Assembly: GCF_009749525.1 (NCBI RefSeq) | Contig: NZ_WOAC01000029.1 | Location: forward strand, 1 to 52,010 | Reading direction: 5' to 3' | DNA from: Mesorhizobium xinjiangense | GTDB taxonomy: Bacteria; Pseudomonadota; Alphaproteobacteria; Rhizobiales; Rhizobiaceae | Length of the DNA stretch: 52,010 nt | Shown here: positions 26,194 to 37,449 of the stretch, one piece after another | Position numbering within the stretch: position 1 is the first letter of the stretch | Layout: every line of letters starts with the position of its first letter | Program-made: the position numbers and the translations under genes | Notes under the pieces: model-generated | What the model was told of the DNA's origin: nothing | The model's database searches: none | What the model saw: only the letters and a program-made list of their open reading frames with translations

Positions 26194-29100
26194 ACGGCTT
26201 CAACCTGTCCGATTGGGCGGTCAGGCACCGTACCCTGGTCTTCTTCTTCATGCTGATCTGCCTCGTCGGCGGGGTGCTATCCTATTTCAATCTCGGACGG
26301 CAGGAGGATCCGGATTTCGCGATCCCGACCATGGTCGTCCAGACGGTGTGGCCCGGCGCGACCACCGCCGATACGATGAGCGAGGTGACGGACCGCATCG
26401 AGAAGAAGCTGCAGGAAACGCCTCATCTCGACTACATCAAGAGCTACACCAAGCCGGGCGTCTCGGTGGTCTTCGTCAATCTTCTGGAATCGACCGATGC
26501 CGGGCAGATTCCCTGGATCTGGTACCAGGTGCGCAAGAAGGTTTCCGACACCGAAAACACGCTGCCCGACGGCGTGATGGGACCGTATTTCAACGACGAG
26601 TTCGACGATGTCTACGGCATCATCTACGGGCTGACGGTGGACGGCTACACGCAGCGCGAGGCGCGCGACTTCGCCGAGCAGGCGCGATCGGCGTTCCTGC
26701 GCGTTCGCGACGTCGGCAAGGTCGACATATTCGGCGCACAGGACGAGAAGGTGTACCTGTCCTTTTCGCCGGCAAAGCTGTCCGCGCTGGGGCTCAATTT
26801 CAACGAAGTTCTGGAGGCAGTCGCGGCGCAGAACGCGGTGGCCCCGGCCGGCGTCCTTTCCACCAAGAATGAAAACGTCCTGCTGGAGGTTTCCGGCGCC
26901 TTCCCGAGCGAGAAGGGCGTGGCGGCGGTCAATCTCTTCGTCAACAACCGGTTCTATCCGCTGACGGAGATCGCCACGATTGAACGCGGCTATGTCGACC
27001 CGCCGGAGAAGATGTTCCGCGTCAACGGAAAGCCGGCAATAGGCATTGCCGTTTCCATGCGCTCCGGCGGCAACAACCTGGAGTTCGGCCGCGGGCTGAG
27101 GGAGGCCGCCGAACGCCTGCAGCAGCAATTTCCTATCGGTGTCGACATGGTTCTGGTCTCCGACCAACCGCAGGTCGTGCGCCAGGCGATCGGCAGTTTC
27201 ACCGAAGCGCTGTTCGAGGCGATCGTCATCGTCCTGGCGGTCAGCTTCCTGAGCCTCGGGCTGCGCGCCGGCCTGGTGGTGGCGCTGTCGATCCCGCTCG
27301 TCCTGTCCATCGTCTTCATCGGCATGCATGTCTTCGGCATCAGCCTGCAGCGCGTTTCGCTCGGGGCGCTCATCATCGCGCTCGGCCTGCTGGTCGACGA
27401 CGCCATGATCACGATCGAGATGATGATCTCGAAGATCGAGGAGGGAATGGAGAAGCTGAAAGCGGCGACCTTCGCCTATGTATCGACGGCTTTTCCCATG
27501 CTCACCGGGACGCTGGTCACGCTGCTCGGCTTCCTGCCCGTCGGTTTTGCCGACAGCATGGTCGGCCAGTATTGCTTCTCGCTCTTCGCCGTCATGACGA
27601 TGGCGCTCCTGTCCTCCTGGTTCGTTGCCGTCATCTTTGCGCCGGTTATCGGCGTCACGGTCCTGCCGTCGCAGTTCGCCGCACGCCGGCGGGACGGCGA
27701 AGGGCCGATCCAGCGCGGACGCAATGCTTTCAGGCGTGTTCTGACGGCATGCATGCGCCATCGATACGTGACCATCGCCGCCGCTCTGGCCCTGTTCGCC
27801 CTGGCGCTCTACGGGCAGGGTTACATGCAACGCCAGTTCTTCCCCGCATCCGACCGACCGGAGCTGCTGGTTACCCTGACGCTGCCGAAAAACGCCTCCA
27901 TCGAGGCTTCGGCGACGCAGGCCGATGCGGTGGAAAAACTGCTCGACGGCGACGCGGACGTCGAACGCTACTCGGCGACGATCGGCGGCGGCACGGTGCG
28001 CTTCTACCTGCCGCTCGACATCCAGCTCGACAATGATTTTCTCACCCAGTTCGTCGTCGTGGCAAAGGATCTCGACGCGCGCGACCGCCTCAAGGCCAAG
28101 CTGGAAAAGGCCTTTGCCGACGGCTTCGACGACGTCGTCTCGCGCGTCTCGCTGCTCGAACTCGGGCCGCCGGTCGGCTGGCCCGTTCAGTACCGGGTAA
28201 GTGCGGCCACGCCCGAGGAAACGCGCGCGGCCGCGGCGCGCGTGGCCGATCTCCTGCGCCAGTCGCCCGCCGCCCAAGGGGTCAATCTCGACTGGAGCGA
28301 GAAGAACAAGACCGTGCGCCTGGTCGTCGACCAGGACCGTGCAAGACAGCTCGGACTGAGTTCGCAAGCGCTGTCGCAATTGCTCTATTCGGTCTTCAGC
28401 GGCACGACGGTGACGCAGCTGCGCGACTCGATCTATCTCATCGACGTGGTTGCACGCGCCGGAGCGAGCGAACGCCTGTCGCTCGATACGTTGCGCAATC
28501 TCCAGATCAGCCTGGCGACCGGCGCGTCAGTGCCGCTGGCCGAGCTCGCCGACCTCGAATATACGCTCGACGACGCCTATCTGTGGCGCCGTGACCGGCT
28601 GCCGACGATCACGGTGCAGGCCGATCCGGCGCCGGGCCTCGAGGCGCCGACCGTTTTCCGGCTGCTGTCAAACGACATCGACGCAATCCGCCAGGACCTG
28701 CCGGCGGGCGCGGCGATCGAGGAAGGCGGCACGGTGGAAAAGAGCGCCCAGAGCAATCAGTCGCTGCTCGACAAGATGCCGCTGATGGTCGGGCTGATGC
28801 TGATCGTTCTGATGATCCAGCTCCAGAGTTTCCAGGGGCTGTTCATGGTCATTTCGGTCGCGCCTTTCGGGTTGATCGGCGTCGTCGCCATATTGCTCCT
28901 GACCGGTTCGCCGCTCGGCTTCGTGGCGATCCTCGGTCTGATCGCGCTCGCCGGGATGATCATCCGCAACTCGGTCATCCTCGTCGACCAGATCGAGCGC
29001 GACCGGGCGGCCGGCGATGATGACTGGACAGCCGTCATCGACGCGACGATGCATCGCCTGCGGCCGATCCTGCTGACGGCAGCGGCTGCGATTCTCGGCA

Positions 29101-29291
29101 TGGTGCCGATCATGCAGGACGTGTTCTGGGGTCCGATGGCCTTCACGATCGCCGGCGGGCTCGCCGGAGCGACGCTTCTGACGCTGCTTTTCCTGCCCGC
29201 ACTCTATGTCGCCTGGCATCGCATCGAAGAGCCGGACAGTCCGCATGGCGGGTCCGCGCAACCGGACCCGGCGGCCGGCAGGGCGGGTTAG
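26190..29291 (+). CDS. RND family efflux permease
   Basis: Proton-driven inner-membrane exporter, 1033 residues, normal for the AcrB/MexF-like superfamily. It starts MNGFNLSDWAVRHRTLVFFF with the first membrane helix; the proton-relay helix GLLVDDAMITIEMM (about 400-413) carries the paired aspartates. A second helix bundle lies near 850-1010, with GMIIRNSVILVDQIE. The ATG at 26190 is fixed by the ATGA overlap with the adaptor. No outer-membrane factor gene follows. The final 4 bp overlap the convergent thiD stop. Sequence style fits the HAE1-like branch for organic compounds, but the substrate is unknown. Confidence 0.92.
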   Translation: MNGFNLSDWAVRHRTLVFFFMLICLVGGVLSYFNLGRQEDPDFAIPTMVVQTVWPGATTADTMSEVTDRIEKKLQETPHLDYIKSYTKPGVSVVFVNLLESTDAGQIPWIWYQVRKKVSDTENTLPDGVMGPYFNDEFDDVYGIIYGLTVDGYTQREARDFAEQARSAFLRVRDVGKVDIFGAQDEKVYLSFSPAKLSALGLNFNEVLEAVAAQNAVAPAGVLSTKNENVLLEVSGAFPSEKGVAAVNLFVNNRFYPLTEIATIERGYVDPPEKMFRVNGKPAIGIAVSMRSGGNNLEFGRGLREAAERLQQQFPIGVDMVLVSDQPQVVRQAIGSFTEALFEAIVIVLAVSFLSLGLRAGLVVALSIPLVLSIVFIGMHVFGISLQRVSLGALIIALGLLVDDAMITIEMMISKIEEGMEKLKAATFAYVSTAFPMLTGTLVTLLGFLPVGFADSMVGQYCFSLFAVMTMALLSSWFVAVIFAPVIGVTVLPSQFAARRRDGEGPIQRGRNAFRRVLTACMRHRYVTIAAALALFALALYGQGYMQRQFFPASDRPELLVTLTLPKNASIEASATQADAVEKLLDGDADVERYSATIGGGTVRFYLPLDIQLDNDFLTQFVVVAKDLDARDRLKAKLEKAFADGFDDVVSRVSLLELGPPVGWPVQYRVSAATPEETRAAAARVADLLRQSPAAQGVNLDWSEKNKTVRLVVDQDRARQLGLSSQALSQLLYSVFSGTTVTQLRDSIYLIDVVARAGASERLSLDTLRNLQISLATGASVPLAELADLEYTLDDAYLWRRDRLPTITVQADPAPGLEAPTVFRLLSNDIDAIRQDLPAGAAIEEGGTVEKSAQSNQSLLDKMPLMVGLMLIVLMIQLQSFQGLFMVISVAPFGLIGVVAILLLTGSPLGFVAILGLIALAGMIIRNSVILVDQIERDRAAGDDDWTAVIDATMHRLRPILLTAAAAILGMVPIMQDVFWGPMAFTIAGGLAGATLLTLLFLPALYVAWHRIEEPDSPHGGSAQPDPAAGRAG

Positions 29292-30040
29292 GCCGCCGCT
29301 TCGCGCAGGCGCTGCAGGACGTGCGCCTTGGCCTGCCGGACGCCGTCTTCCAGCGACGCGCCATCCGCCAGGCCGGCGGCGATGGCGCTGGCCAGCATGC
29401 AGCCCGTGCCGCGCAGGCCGGATGCGACCCGCGGTGCCTTGAACCATTGGGCAGGCCGGCCGGGGCGTACGAGCAGGTCGGCGGCTTCGGCATCGTCGGC
29501 GTGCCCGCCCTTGACCAGAACGCCGACGCAGCCCGTCTCGAGCAGGCGGCGCGCCTGCGCCTCCACGTCCGCCCGATCGGATGGAATGGCAGAGCCAGTC
29601 AATAGAGCGAGTTCGGGAAGGTTCGGCGTCACCAGCGTGCACAGCGGCATCAGGCGCTGGCGCATGAGCACGATATCGCGCTCCGGCAGAAGCGGCCGGC
29701 CGGAAGTGGCGGCAAGGACCGGGTCGAGGACGACCGGAATATGGGGGTGCTCGGCCAGCGTGGCGGCAACGGCCTTCACCGTGCCGCCGGAGCCCAGCAT
29801 GCCGATCTTGACCGCCCCGATGCGATTGGCGCCGAGCGCGGCGCGCATCTGCGCGGTCACCAGGTCGGGTGGGGCGAGCTCGATGCGCTCGATACGCTCA
29901 TGTGTCTGCACGGTGAGCGCGGTTACGGACAAACAGGCGCGCAGGCCGAAGGCCGCGATCGTCTCGATGTCGCGCGCAATGCCGGCGCCGCCCGAGGAAT
30001 CCGAGCCGGCGACGACAAGCACATGGGTGTCTTCGATCAT
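29288..30040 (-). CDS. thiD: ThiD: HMP/HMP-P kinase
   Basis: Phosphorylates hydroxymethylpyrimidine and its monophosphate for thiamine synthesis. 250 residues. Ribokinase-like motifs: GSDSSGGAGIARDIET (about 12-27), DPVLAATSG (about 108-116), VKGGHADD (about 182-189) and the catalytic GTGCMLASAIAAG anion hole (about 213-225). The ATG at 30040 forms an ATGA overlap with the thiE stop, which decides the start over ATG codons further upstream. Last gene of the thiCOSGED operon; its stop codon overlaps that of the RND permease on the other strand. Confidence 0.93.
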   Translation of the reverse strand: MIEDTHVLVVAGSDSSGGAGIARDIETIAAFGLRACLSVTALTVQTHERIERIELAPPDLVTAQMRAALGANRIGAVKIGMLGSGGTVKAVAATLAEHPHIPVVLDPVLAATSGRPLLPERDIVLMRQRLMPLCTLVTPNLPELALLTGSAIPSDRADVEAQARRLLETGCVGVLVKGGHADDAEAADLLVRPGRPAQWFKAPRVASGLRGTGCMLASAIAAGLADGASLEDGVRQAKAHVLQRLREAAA

Positions 30041-30642
30041 CGCCATTGCGCGCTCGCGGCGATCCACTCACGTGTGCGCGCCTCCGGATCGTCGTTGAGC
30101 GTGATGTCGGTCACCACCGCGGCGCTGTCCGCCCCGTGTTGGAAGACACCGGGCAGGCGCTCGGGGTTAAGCCCGCCGATTGCGACCAGCGGCAGTGCGC
30201 CGACCGTCTCGCGCCAGGCTGCGAGGCGTTTCAGCCCCTGCGGCGCCCATTTCATTGTCTTCAGGATGGTCGGGTAGATCGGGCCGAGCGCGACATAGTC
30301 GGGCTTGGCCGCCAGCGCCGTTTCGAGTTCCGCCTCGTCATGGGTGCTCAGGCCGAGCTTCAAACCGGCATCGCGGATCGCGGACAGGTCGGCCGCGGCG
30401 AGATCCTGCTGACCGAGATGAACGAAGTCGCAGCCTTCCTCGATCGCCAGCCGCCAATGGTCGTTGACGATGAGCTGGCAGCGATGCTCCGCGCAGATCG
30501 CGTTGGCGCGCCGGATTTCCTCGCGCAGCGCCGCCTCCGGCGCTTCCTTGATGCGAAGCTGCACGAGCCTGACACCGAGCGGGACGAGCCGCGCGATCCA
30601 GTCGGCGCTGTCGACGATGAGATAGAAGGGGTCGAGCTTCAC
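30037..30642 (-). CDS. thiE: ThiE: thiamine phosphate synthase
   Basis: Joins HMP pyrophosphate and thiazole phosphate to thiamine phosphate. 201 residues, TIM-barrel. Motifs: LVQLRIKEA (about 26-34), [10 protein letters not shown] (about 57-66), [10 protein letters not shown] (about 71-80), [13 protein letters not shown] (about 115-127) and [11 protein letters not shown] (about 152-162). The usual KxxE of ThiE is here RIKEAPE, close to consensus. It overlaps thiG by 4 bp upstream and thiD by 4 bp downstream, so the three are translationally coupled. Confidence 0.92.
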   Translation of the reverse strand: MKLDPFYLIVDSADWIARLVPLGVRLVQLRIKEAPEAALREEIRRANAICAEHRCQLIVNDHWRLAIEEGCDFVHLGQQDLAAADLSAIRDAGLKLGLSTHDEAELETALAAKPDYVALGPIYPTILKTMKWAPQGLKRLAAWRETVGALPLVAIGGLNPERLPGVFQHGADSAAVVTDITLNDDPEARTREWIAASAQWR

Positions 30643-31412
30643 GAAAACACCGCCTTTCCGAATACCGGAGTGGAGGGAACCGCCATGTCGCGCGGCTCCA
30701 GCATGCCGGCCTCGAAGGCCGAATGGCCCGCCCTGACGGCATCGGCAAAGGCAGCAGCCATCTTCACCGGATCGCCGGCCTTGGCGACCGCCGTGTTGAG
30801 AAGCACCGCGTCAAAGCCCAGTTCCATGACGATCGCCGCATGCGAGGGGCGCCCAATACCGGCATCGACGATCAGCGGCGTGTCGGGAAAATAGCCGCGC
30901 AGGGAGCGCAGCGCGTCGATACTGAGCGGCCCCCTGGCCGAGCCGATCGGCGCGCACCAGGGCATGAGGACGCGGCAGCCGGCGTCGAGCAGCCGCTCGG
31001 CCACGACGAGGTCCTCCGTCGTATAGGGAAAGACCTCGAAGCCGTCTGCGGCCAGGATTTCCGCCGCCTCGACGAGGCCGAAGACATCGGGCTGGAGCGT
31101 GTCGGGATTGCCGATCACCTCGAGCTTGATGCGGTTTGTGGCGAAGATCTCGCGCGCCATCTGCGCGGTGGTGACCGCTTCCTTGGCCGTGTGGCAGCCG
31201 GCTGTATTGGGCAGGACATCAACGCCCAGCCCATTGATCAGCGACCAGAATTCCCCGCCCGTCTTGCCGCCCGCCGTCTCCCGGCGCAGCGATACAGTGA
31301 CCATTGCAGGCCCGGCCGCCGCGACCGCCTCGGCCATGATCGTTGGCGAGGGATATTGCGCCGTGCCGAGCAGCAGACGTGATGAATAGTCCTTGCCGTA
31401 GAGCGTCAGCAT
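30639..31412 (-). CDS. thiG: ThiG: thiazole synthase
   Basis: Forms the thiazole phosphate ring from deoxyxylulose phosphate, dehydroglycine and the ThiS thiocarboxylate. 257 residues. It has [13 protein letters not shown] near the start, the imine-forming lysine in [15 protein letters not shown] (about 95-109), [14 protein letters not shown] (about 132-145) and [13 protein letters not shown] (about 176-188). It starts 3 bp after the thiS stop and overlaps thiE by 4 bp. Confidence 0.94.
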   Translation of the reverse strand: MLTLYGKDYSSRLLLGTAQYPSPTIMAEAVAAAGPAMVTVSLRRETAGGKTGGEFWSLINGLGVDVLPNTAGCHTAKEAVTTAQMAREIFATNRIKLEVIGNPDTLQPDVFGLVEAAEILAADGFEVFPYTTEDLVVAERLLDAGCRVLMPWCAPIGSARGPLSIDALRSLRGYFPDTPLIVDAGIGRPSHAAIVMELGFDAVLLNTAVAKAGDPVKMAAAFADAVRAGHSAFEAGMLEPRDMAVPSTPVFGKAVFS

Positions 31413-31415
31413 CGC

Positions 31416-31613
31416 TCAGCCTCCCTGCATCGGCGAAAGGATTTCGACGCGGTCGCCTTCGGCAAGGCGGCAACGGCCGCGTGCATCGCGATGCACGACC
31501 TCGCCATTGCGCGCCGTGGCCAGCCAGCCGCCTTCGTAGTCGAGTTCCTCGAGCAGCGCGGCCAGCGTGTCGGCCGAAACGGCGCGTTCCTCGCCATTAA
31601 CGGTGAGTTTCAT
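31416..31613 (-). CDS. thiS: ThiS: thiazole sulfur carrier
   Basis: Ubiquitin-like carrier whose C-terminal Gly-Gly becomes the thiocarboxylate that donates sulfur to ThiG. 65 residues from MKLTVNGEERAV to the terminal MQGG. The internal ATG at 31613 is chosen; the frame remains open upstream but only there does ThiS similarity begin. It overlaps the end of thiO by 17 bp. Confidence 0.9.
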   Translation of the reverse strand: MKLTVNGEERAVSADTLAALLEELDYEGGWLATARNGEVVHRDARGRCRLAEGDRVEILSPMQGG

Positions 31614-32589
31614 GAAGAACCTCCAGTCTATCCCGCAAGATCGTCGCGGCTGCCTGCCTGGCCATGGCCGGCGCCAGCAGAAAACCGTGCCGGTAGAGCC
31701 CATTGATCGTCAGCCGGCGTCCATCGCGCCTCATACGCGGCAGATTGTCGGCATAGGCGGGGCGGATGCCGACGCCCGTCTCCACGATCCTGGCCTCGCC
31801 AAAGGCCGGATGCAGGCTGTAGGCGGCGTTCAGGAGTTCCATCATCGAGCGCGCCGTGACCGGTCCGCGATCCTCGCTCTCGATCATCGTCGCGCCAACC
31901 ATGAAATGGTGATCGGCGCGCGGCACGACATAGACGGGAAAGCGCGGATGCAGGAGCCTGACAGGCCGCGAGAGAGTGACATCGGGTGCGTGCAGGATCA
32001 GCATTTCCCCGCGCACGCCGCGCAAACCCGCCTGCCTGGATGCCATCCCCGTGCAGTCGGCCACGATGTCCCAGTTACCGTCTCTTTCCAGCACGTCTGC
32101 GGCCTGACGCCCGGAGGCGAAACGCACGCCGGCGGCTTCCAGCCTGTCATAAAGGGCAAGCAAGGCCACGCGCGGGTCGAGATGCGCTTCGCCGGCAAAG
32201 AACAGGGCTTGGCGGAAACGGCCGGCAAGATCGGGCTCCAGTTCCGCCACCTGCGTGCCCTCCAGCCATTGGAAGCCGCCGGTGCGCGCGGCGAAGCGCG
32301 AAAGCTCGGCCGCATCGCGCGCCGGAGCCACCATCAGCGTGCCGTTGCGCACGACATGACCCGGCAGGGCGCCGTCCCACCAGTCCGCTGCCGCGCGGCC
32401 GAGCGTCAGCACAGCTTCCTCGGCACTTTCGCGCTCGCACCACGGCGCCAGCATGCCGCCGGCCAACCACGAAGCGTTGCCGGCAATGGCGGTCCGAATG
32501 TCGGCGACGGTTACGCTTGCGCCCCGCACAGTCAGTTCATGGGCGAGCGTGAGCCCAGCCACGCCCGCGCCGCGAATGAAGACCTGCAT
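31597..32589 (-). CDS. thiO: ThiO: glycine oxidase
   Basis: FAD enzyme that oxidises glycine to the iminoacetate used by ThiG. 330 residues of the DAO fold: VFIRGAGVAGLTLAHELTVR (about 3-22), WLAGGMLAPWCE (about 41-52), the second FAD strand in DIVADCTGMASR, and the C-terminal HPAFGEARIVETGVGIRPA and LYRHGFLLAPAMA substrate/FAD block. ThiO in place of radical-SAM ThiH implies an oxygen-dependent route. The ATG at 32589 lies 3 bp after the thiC stop. Confidence 0.92.
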   Translation of the reverse strand: MQVFIRGAGVAGLTLAHELTVRGASVTVADIRTAIAGNASWLAGGMLAPWCERESAEEAVLTLGRAAADWWDGALPGHVVRNGTLMVAPARDAAELSRFAARTGGFQWLEGTQVAELEPDLAGRFRQALFFAGEAHLDPRVALLALYDRLEAAGVRFASGRQAADVLERDGNWDIVADCTGMASRQAGLRGVRGEMLILHAPDVTLSRPVRLLHPRFPVYVVPRADHHFMVGATMIESEDRGPVTARSMMELLNAAYSLHPAFGEARIVETGVGIRPAYADNLPRMRRDGRRLTINGLYRHGFLLAPAMARQAAATILRDRLEVLHETHR

Positions 32590-32592
32590 GGC

Positions 32593-34410
<1,818 letters not shown>

Positions 34411-34462
34411 TCAGAGCCTCCTTTTGCTTCATTGGCAATGGAGACCCAGTTCCTGTGGTCTG

Positions 34463-34469
34463 AAGGAGG
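34463..34469 (-). promoter_or_regulatory. anti-Shine-Dalgarno element in thiC leader
   Basis: On the transcript this is CCTCCTT, exactly complementary to the AAGGAGG ribosome site of thiC at 34417-34423. It lies between the TPP aptamer and the ribosome site, so it can hide the site when TPP is bound. This suggests translational control; I see no run of T that would make a terminator here. Confidence 0.55.
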
Positions 34470-34517
34470 AAGAGCTTCGCTGATTTGATCTGACTTGGGC
34501 TTCTGGGCCCGCGAAGC

Positions 34518-34641
34518 AACACCATCCCTACGCCAGTATGAACTGGATCAGGTTCATCGGGTCACTGCGCTGCATGGCCTCGCATCGTGCTTTGGCCACA
34601 CCCAGCAATATCTCAGCCCCTTGACGGGACCCCCCAGGTGA
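34518..34641 (-). ncRNA. TPP riboswitch (thi box)
   Basis: Senses thiamine pyrophosphate and represses the thi operon. On the minus strand the conserved parts appear in order: GGGGGGTCCC, a P3 hairpin ending GGGG, CTGAGA (P2/P3 junction), GACCCGATGAACCTGATC, and ACTGGCGTAGGGA. P2 pairs GGGTC with GACCC. The boundary of P1 is approximate. It lies about 110 bases upstream of thiC. Confidence 0.95.
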
Positions 34642-34681
34642 GCCGTCAAGGTGCAGCCAACGCGGGCGGCTTGTCAAGCGT

Positions 34682-34795
34682 GTCCGCTTCGCCGCCAACC
34701 AGGTGCAGGGCCGCCATCTCGACTATCACTGGAACGGCGCGCGAATCGATCTCTACCGCGAGGCGGGCAGCGGCCGGGTGTTCGGCATCGTTTGA
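34682..34795 (+). pseudogene. possible 3' remnant of a coding sequence
   Basis: Reads as 37 codons, VRFAANQVQGRHLDYHWNGA onward to GSGRVFGIV and a TGA stop, with normal coding character but no start codon. I do not recognise the protein. It sits just upstream of the riboswitch on the other strand, so its 5' part may have been lost. The remaining gap to 35295 holds only a 9-bp inverted repeat (GCCAACTCG 35082-35090 and CGAGTTGGC 35132-35140) and the leader of the betaine gene. Confidence 0.3.
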
Positions 34796-35295
34796 ATGCG
34801 CGCAGCCTCTGAGCGCCGCATTGCCGAAAAGGGCACGCCGGCGTTCGCACCCGCGACAGGCGCAGATCGCGCCGACGATGCCGACAGGAGCGAATCACGC
34901 ATCCGGACCGACCTGATTTTCCAAACCATACCAGCGGGATACGGCGCAATGAGGGGCGGGTCGATGATCAATGTCGTATATTCACCTTGCAATGTCGCTT
35001 TTGAACGATATCCTGCACCGCATCAAAACGGCCGCACCGCCCTCGAGGGGCAAGACCTTTCGGGCGGATCATTTGCGGCCTGCCAACTCGCGGCGTCCTG
35101 AAATCGATCGCCGCCGCTCGGCGAAGCCGAACGAGTTGGCGCCGGTGCGCACAGCCATTGATGGCACGCTCAAGCGCAATCGGTTCAGTAGCAAAGATTT
35201 ATTTGCCGCGGCCCCACCGGGGACCGCGCATATCGCGGCTGCGCTCGCGCTGCAGTCAATTGACGTTCAAAGAATAGGGGAAACCGGAGAGCGAC

Positions 35296-36987
35296 ATGTC
35301 AGAAGCAGCACTCAAACAGGCCAATCCTGAACTCGAACTTGAAAGGCAGGCCTACGGTGATGATCCGCTCGCGGACCGGGAAACGGACCTCTACCGCGGT
35401 GAATACATCACGTCCTTTGCGGAGAAATGGGACGAACTGATCGACTGGGCCGCCCGCGCCGAAAGCGAAGGCCAGTTCTTCATCGACGTTCTGCGGGCGC
35501 GCGGCAAGGAGACCGTGCTCGATGTCGCCTGCGGCACCGGCTTCCACTCGGTGAGGCTGAATGAGGCCGGCTTCAACGTCACCTCGGCCGACGGTTCGGC
35601 CGCCATGCTGACGCAGGCCTTTCAGAACGGCCAGTCGCGCGGCCTCATCCTGAAGACCGTTCAGACCGACTGGCGCTGGCTCAATCGCGACATTCAGGGC
35701 AAGTACGACGCGATCATCTGCCTGGGCAATTCGTTCACCCATCTGCACACCGAGGCCGACCGGCGGCGCGCGCTCGCCGAGTTCTACGCCGCGCTCAAGC
35801 ATGACGGCATCCTGATCCTCGACCAGCGCAACTACGACACGATGCTCGACGAGGGCTTCAAGTCGAAGCACATGTATTACTATTGCGGCGATCAGGTCAC
35901 CGCCGAGCCGGAACATATCGACGACAGCCTCGTGCGCTTCAAATATTCCTTCCCGGACGGGTCGAGCTATACGCTCAACATGTGCCCGATCCGCAGGAAC
36001 TATGTGCGTCAGCTGCTTTCGGAAGCCGGCTTCCAGCGCGTGCGCACCTATGGCGACTTCCAGGAAACCTATGCCGACGACGACCCAGACTTCTTCGTTC
36101 ACGTTGCCGAAAAGTCGGCGATGCACATGGAGCGCTGGGGCGGCACCCGCAACGAGGGCGACAACGATATCCGCGACGTCACCGAGGACTATTATGACGG
36201 TGACGACGCCGACACCTTCTACAGCACCATCTGGGGCGGCGAAGACCTGCATATCGGCATCTACGACGAGACCTCCGATATTCGCGCTGCCAGCGCCGAA
36301 ACGGTCGAGCGCATGATTTCGATGCTGCCCGCTCTCGACGCGAATGCCAGCGTGCTCGACATCGGCGCCGGTTACGGCGGCTCGATGCGCCGCATGGTGC
36401 AGAAATACGGCTGCTCGGCGGCCTGCCTCAACATTTCCGAGATCCAGAACGACACCAACCGGCACAGGAACCGCCGTGCCGGGCTGGCCGACAAGATCCG
36501 TGTCATTCACGGCGTGTTCGAGGACATTCCCGAGCCCGACGGCAGCTATGACGTGGTGTGGAGCCAGGATGCCATCCTGCACTCCGACCAGCGCGAACGC
36601 GTGCTGGGCGAGGTCATGCGGGTGCTCAAGCCGGGCGGCCACTTCATCTTCACCGACCCGATGCAGGCCGACGACGTGCCGACCGGCGTACTGCAGCCGG
36701 TCTACGACCGTCTCCAGCTCAACAGCCTCGGCTCCTTCCGCTTCTATCGCGAAGCTGCTCGTGCGCAGGGCTTCGAGATCGTGGCGCAGGACGAGATGAC
36801 CAAGCAGTTGCGCCAGCACTACGACCGGGTGCGCCAGGAACTCCTCGCCAACTATCAGAAGCTGCGCGACTCCGGCGCCTCGGCCGAGTATCTCGACAAG
36901 ATGGTGATCGGGCTGGAGAACTGGGTGAAGGCGGCCGATGCCGGCTATCTGGCCTGGGGCATACAGCAGTTCCGCAAGTCGGACTGA
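35296..36987 (+). CDS. fused glycine/sarcosine and dimethylglycine N-methyltransferase
   Basis: Makes the osmoprotectant glycine betaine from glycine by three SAM-dependent methylations. 563 residues with two methyltransferase domains: the first (about 1-280) has SAM motif VLDVACGTGFHSVRL (74-88) and resembles glycine/sarcosine N-methyltransferase; the second (about 300-563) has VLDIGAGYGGSMRRM (353-367), WSQDAILHSDQRERV and VLKPGGHFIFTDPM, resembling sarcosine/dimethylglycine N-methyltransferase. The fused form is known from Actinopolyspora halophila; many other halophiles carry two separate genes. GGAG lies seven bases before the ATG at 35296. It is alone and followed by a strong terminator. 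Order of the two activities is inferred from similarity. Confidence 0.9.
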   Translation: MSEAALKQANPELELERQAYGDDPLADRETDLYRGEYITSFAEKWDELIDWAARAESEGQFFIDVLRARGKETVLDVACGTGFHSVRLNEAGFNVTSADGSAAMLTQAFQNGQSRGLILKTVQTDWRWLNRDIQGKYDAIICLGNSFTHLHTEADRRRALAEFYAALKHDGILILDQRNYDTMLDEGFKSKHMYYYCGDQVTAEPEHIDDSLVRFKYSFPDGSSYTLNMCPIRRNYVRQLLSEAGFQRVRTYGDFQETYADDDPDFFVHVAEKSAMHMERWGGTRNEGDNDIRDVTEDYYDGDDADTFYSTIWGGEDLHIGIYDETSDIRAASAETVERMISMLPALDANASVLDIGAGYGGSMRRMVQKYGCSAACLNISEIQNDTNRHRNRRAGLADKIRVIHGVFEDIPEPDGSYDVVWSQDAILHSDQRERVLGEVMRVLKPGGHFIFTDPMQADDVPTGVLQPVYDRLQLNSLGSFRFYREAARAQGFEIVAQDEMTKQLRQHYDRVRQELLANYQKLRDSGASAEYLDKMVIGLENWVKAADAGYLAWGIQQFRKSD

Positions 36988-37152
36988 CATCGGCGTCACG
37001 GCAGGCAAGATCTGGACCAACCAAATCGCCGTCTTTGCCATCACCCGGCATGTTGAAGCGGGCGGCCGGGATACCTATTTCAATAATGCGTCGGGCGCGC
37101 TCCTCCCATTGCGCTCGGCGTGTTCCCCTCTGGAGGTTTGTACCTTCAACCT

Positions 37153-37180
37153 GGCCGGGCTCATCGCCCGGCCTTTTTTT
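37153..37180 (+). terminator. rho-independent terminator after betaine synthesis gene
   Basis: Perfect 8-bp stem GGCCGGGC-TCATC-GCCCGGCC followed directly by seven T. The T run makes it act for the plus-strand methyltransferase transcript ending at 36987. The remaining 270 bp up to the convergent exporter gene hold nothing I recognise. Confidence 0.92.
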
Positions 37181-37449
37181 GTCCGGAAAGCGCCGAAAAG
37201 GGGAGTCATCTCCTTGTTTATGCGGCATATCGAACCTGCTTCTCCGCCGCGCCGGGGTTCTATTTCACATCGACATGTTTTTTCATTTGGTCCAGCGTGG
37301 CCCTTCCCCTAAGCGGCAGACCGGACGCGACGGCGCCGACCGTCCAGGCAACGGGGCGGCGGGCTCAGGCAACGTTGCCGTCGCGTCCACCTTTCGTGCT
37401 GCAGAGAAAATGGCCCGGGCATTGCGGGCCGCTCTGCCAAGCCGCGTTG

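Noticed and set aside
26277-28379. 700-codon open frame on the minus strand
   Set aside because: It lies wholly inside the RND permease gene, is rich in His, Asp, Arg and Gln in the manner of GC-rich antisense frames, and has no domain pattern.
34971-35330. 119-codon plus-strand frame before the betaine gene
   Set aside because: It overlaps the well-supported methyltransferase start in another frame and shows no domain or ribosome site.
35299-37044. 581-codon minus-strand frame
   Set aside because: Mirror of the betaine methyltransferase, whose two SAM motifs prove the plus strand.
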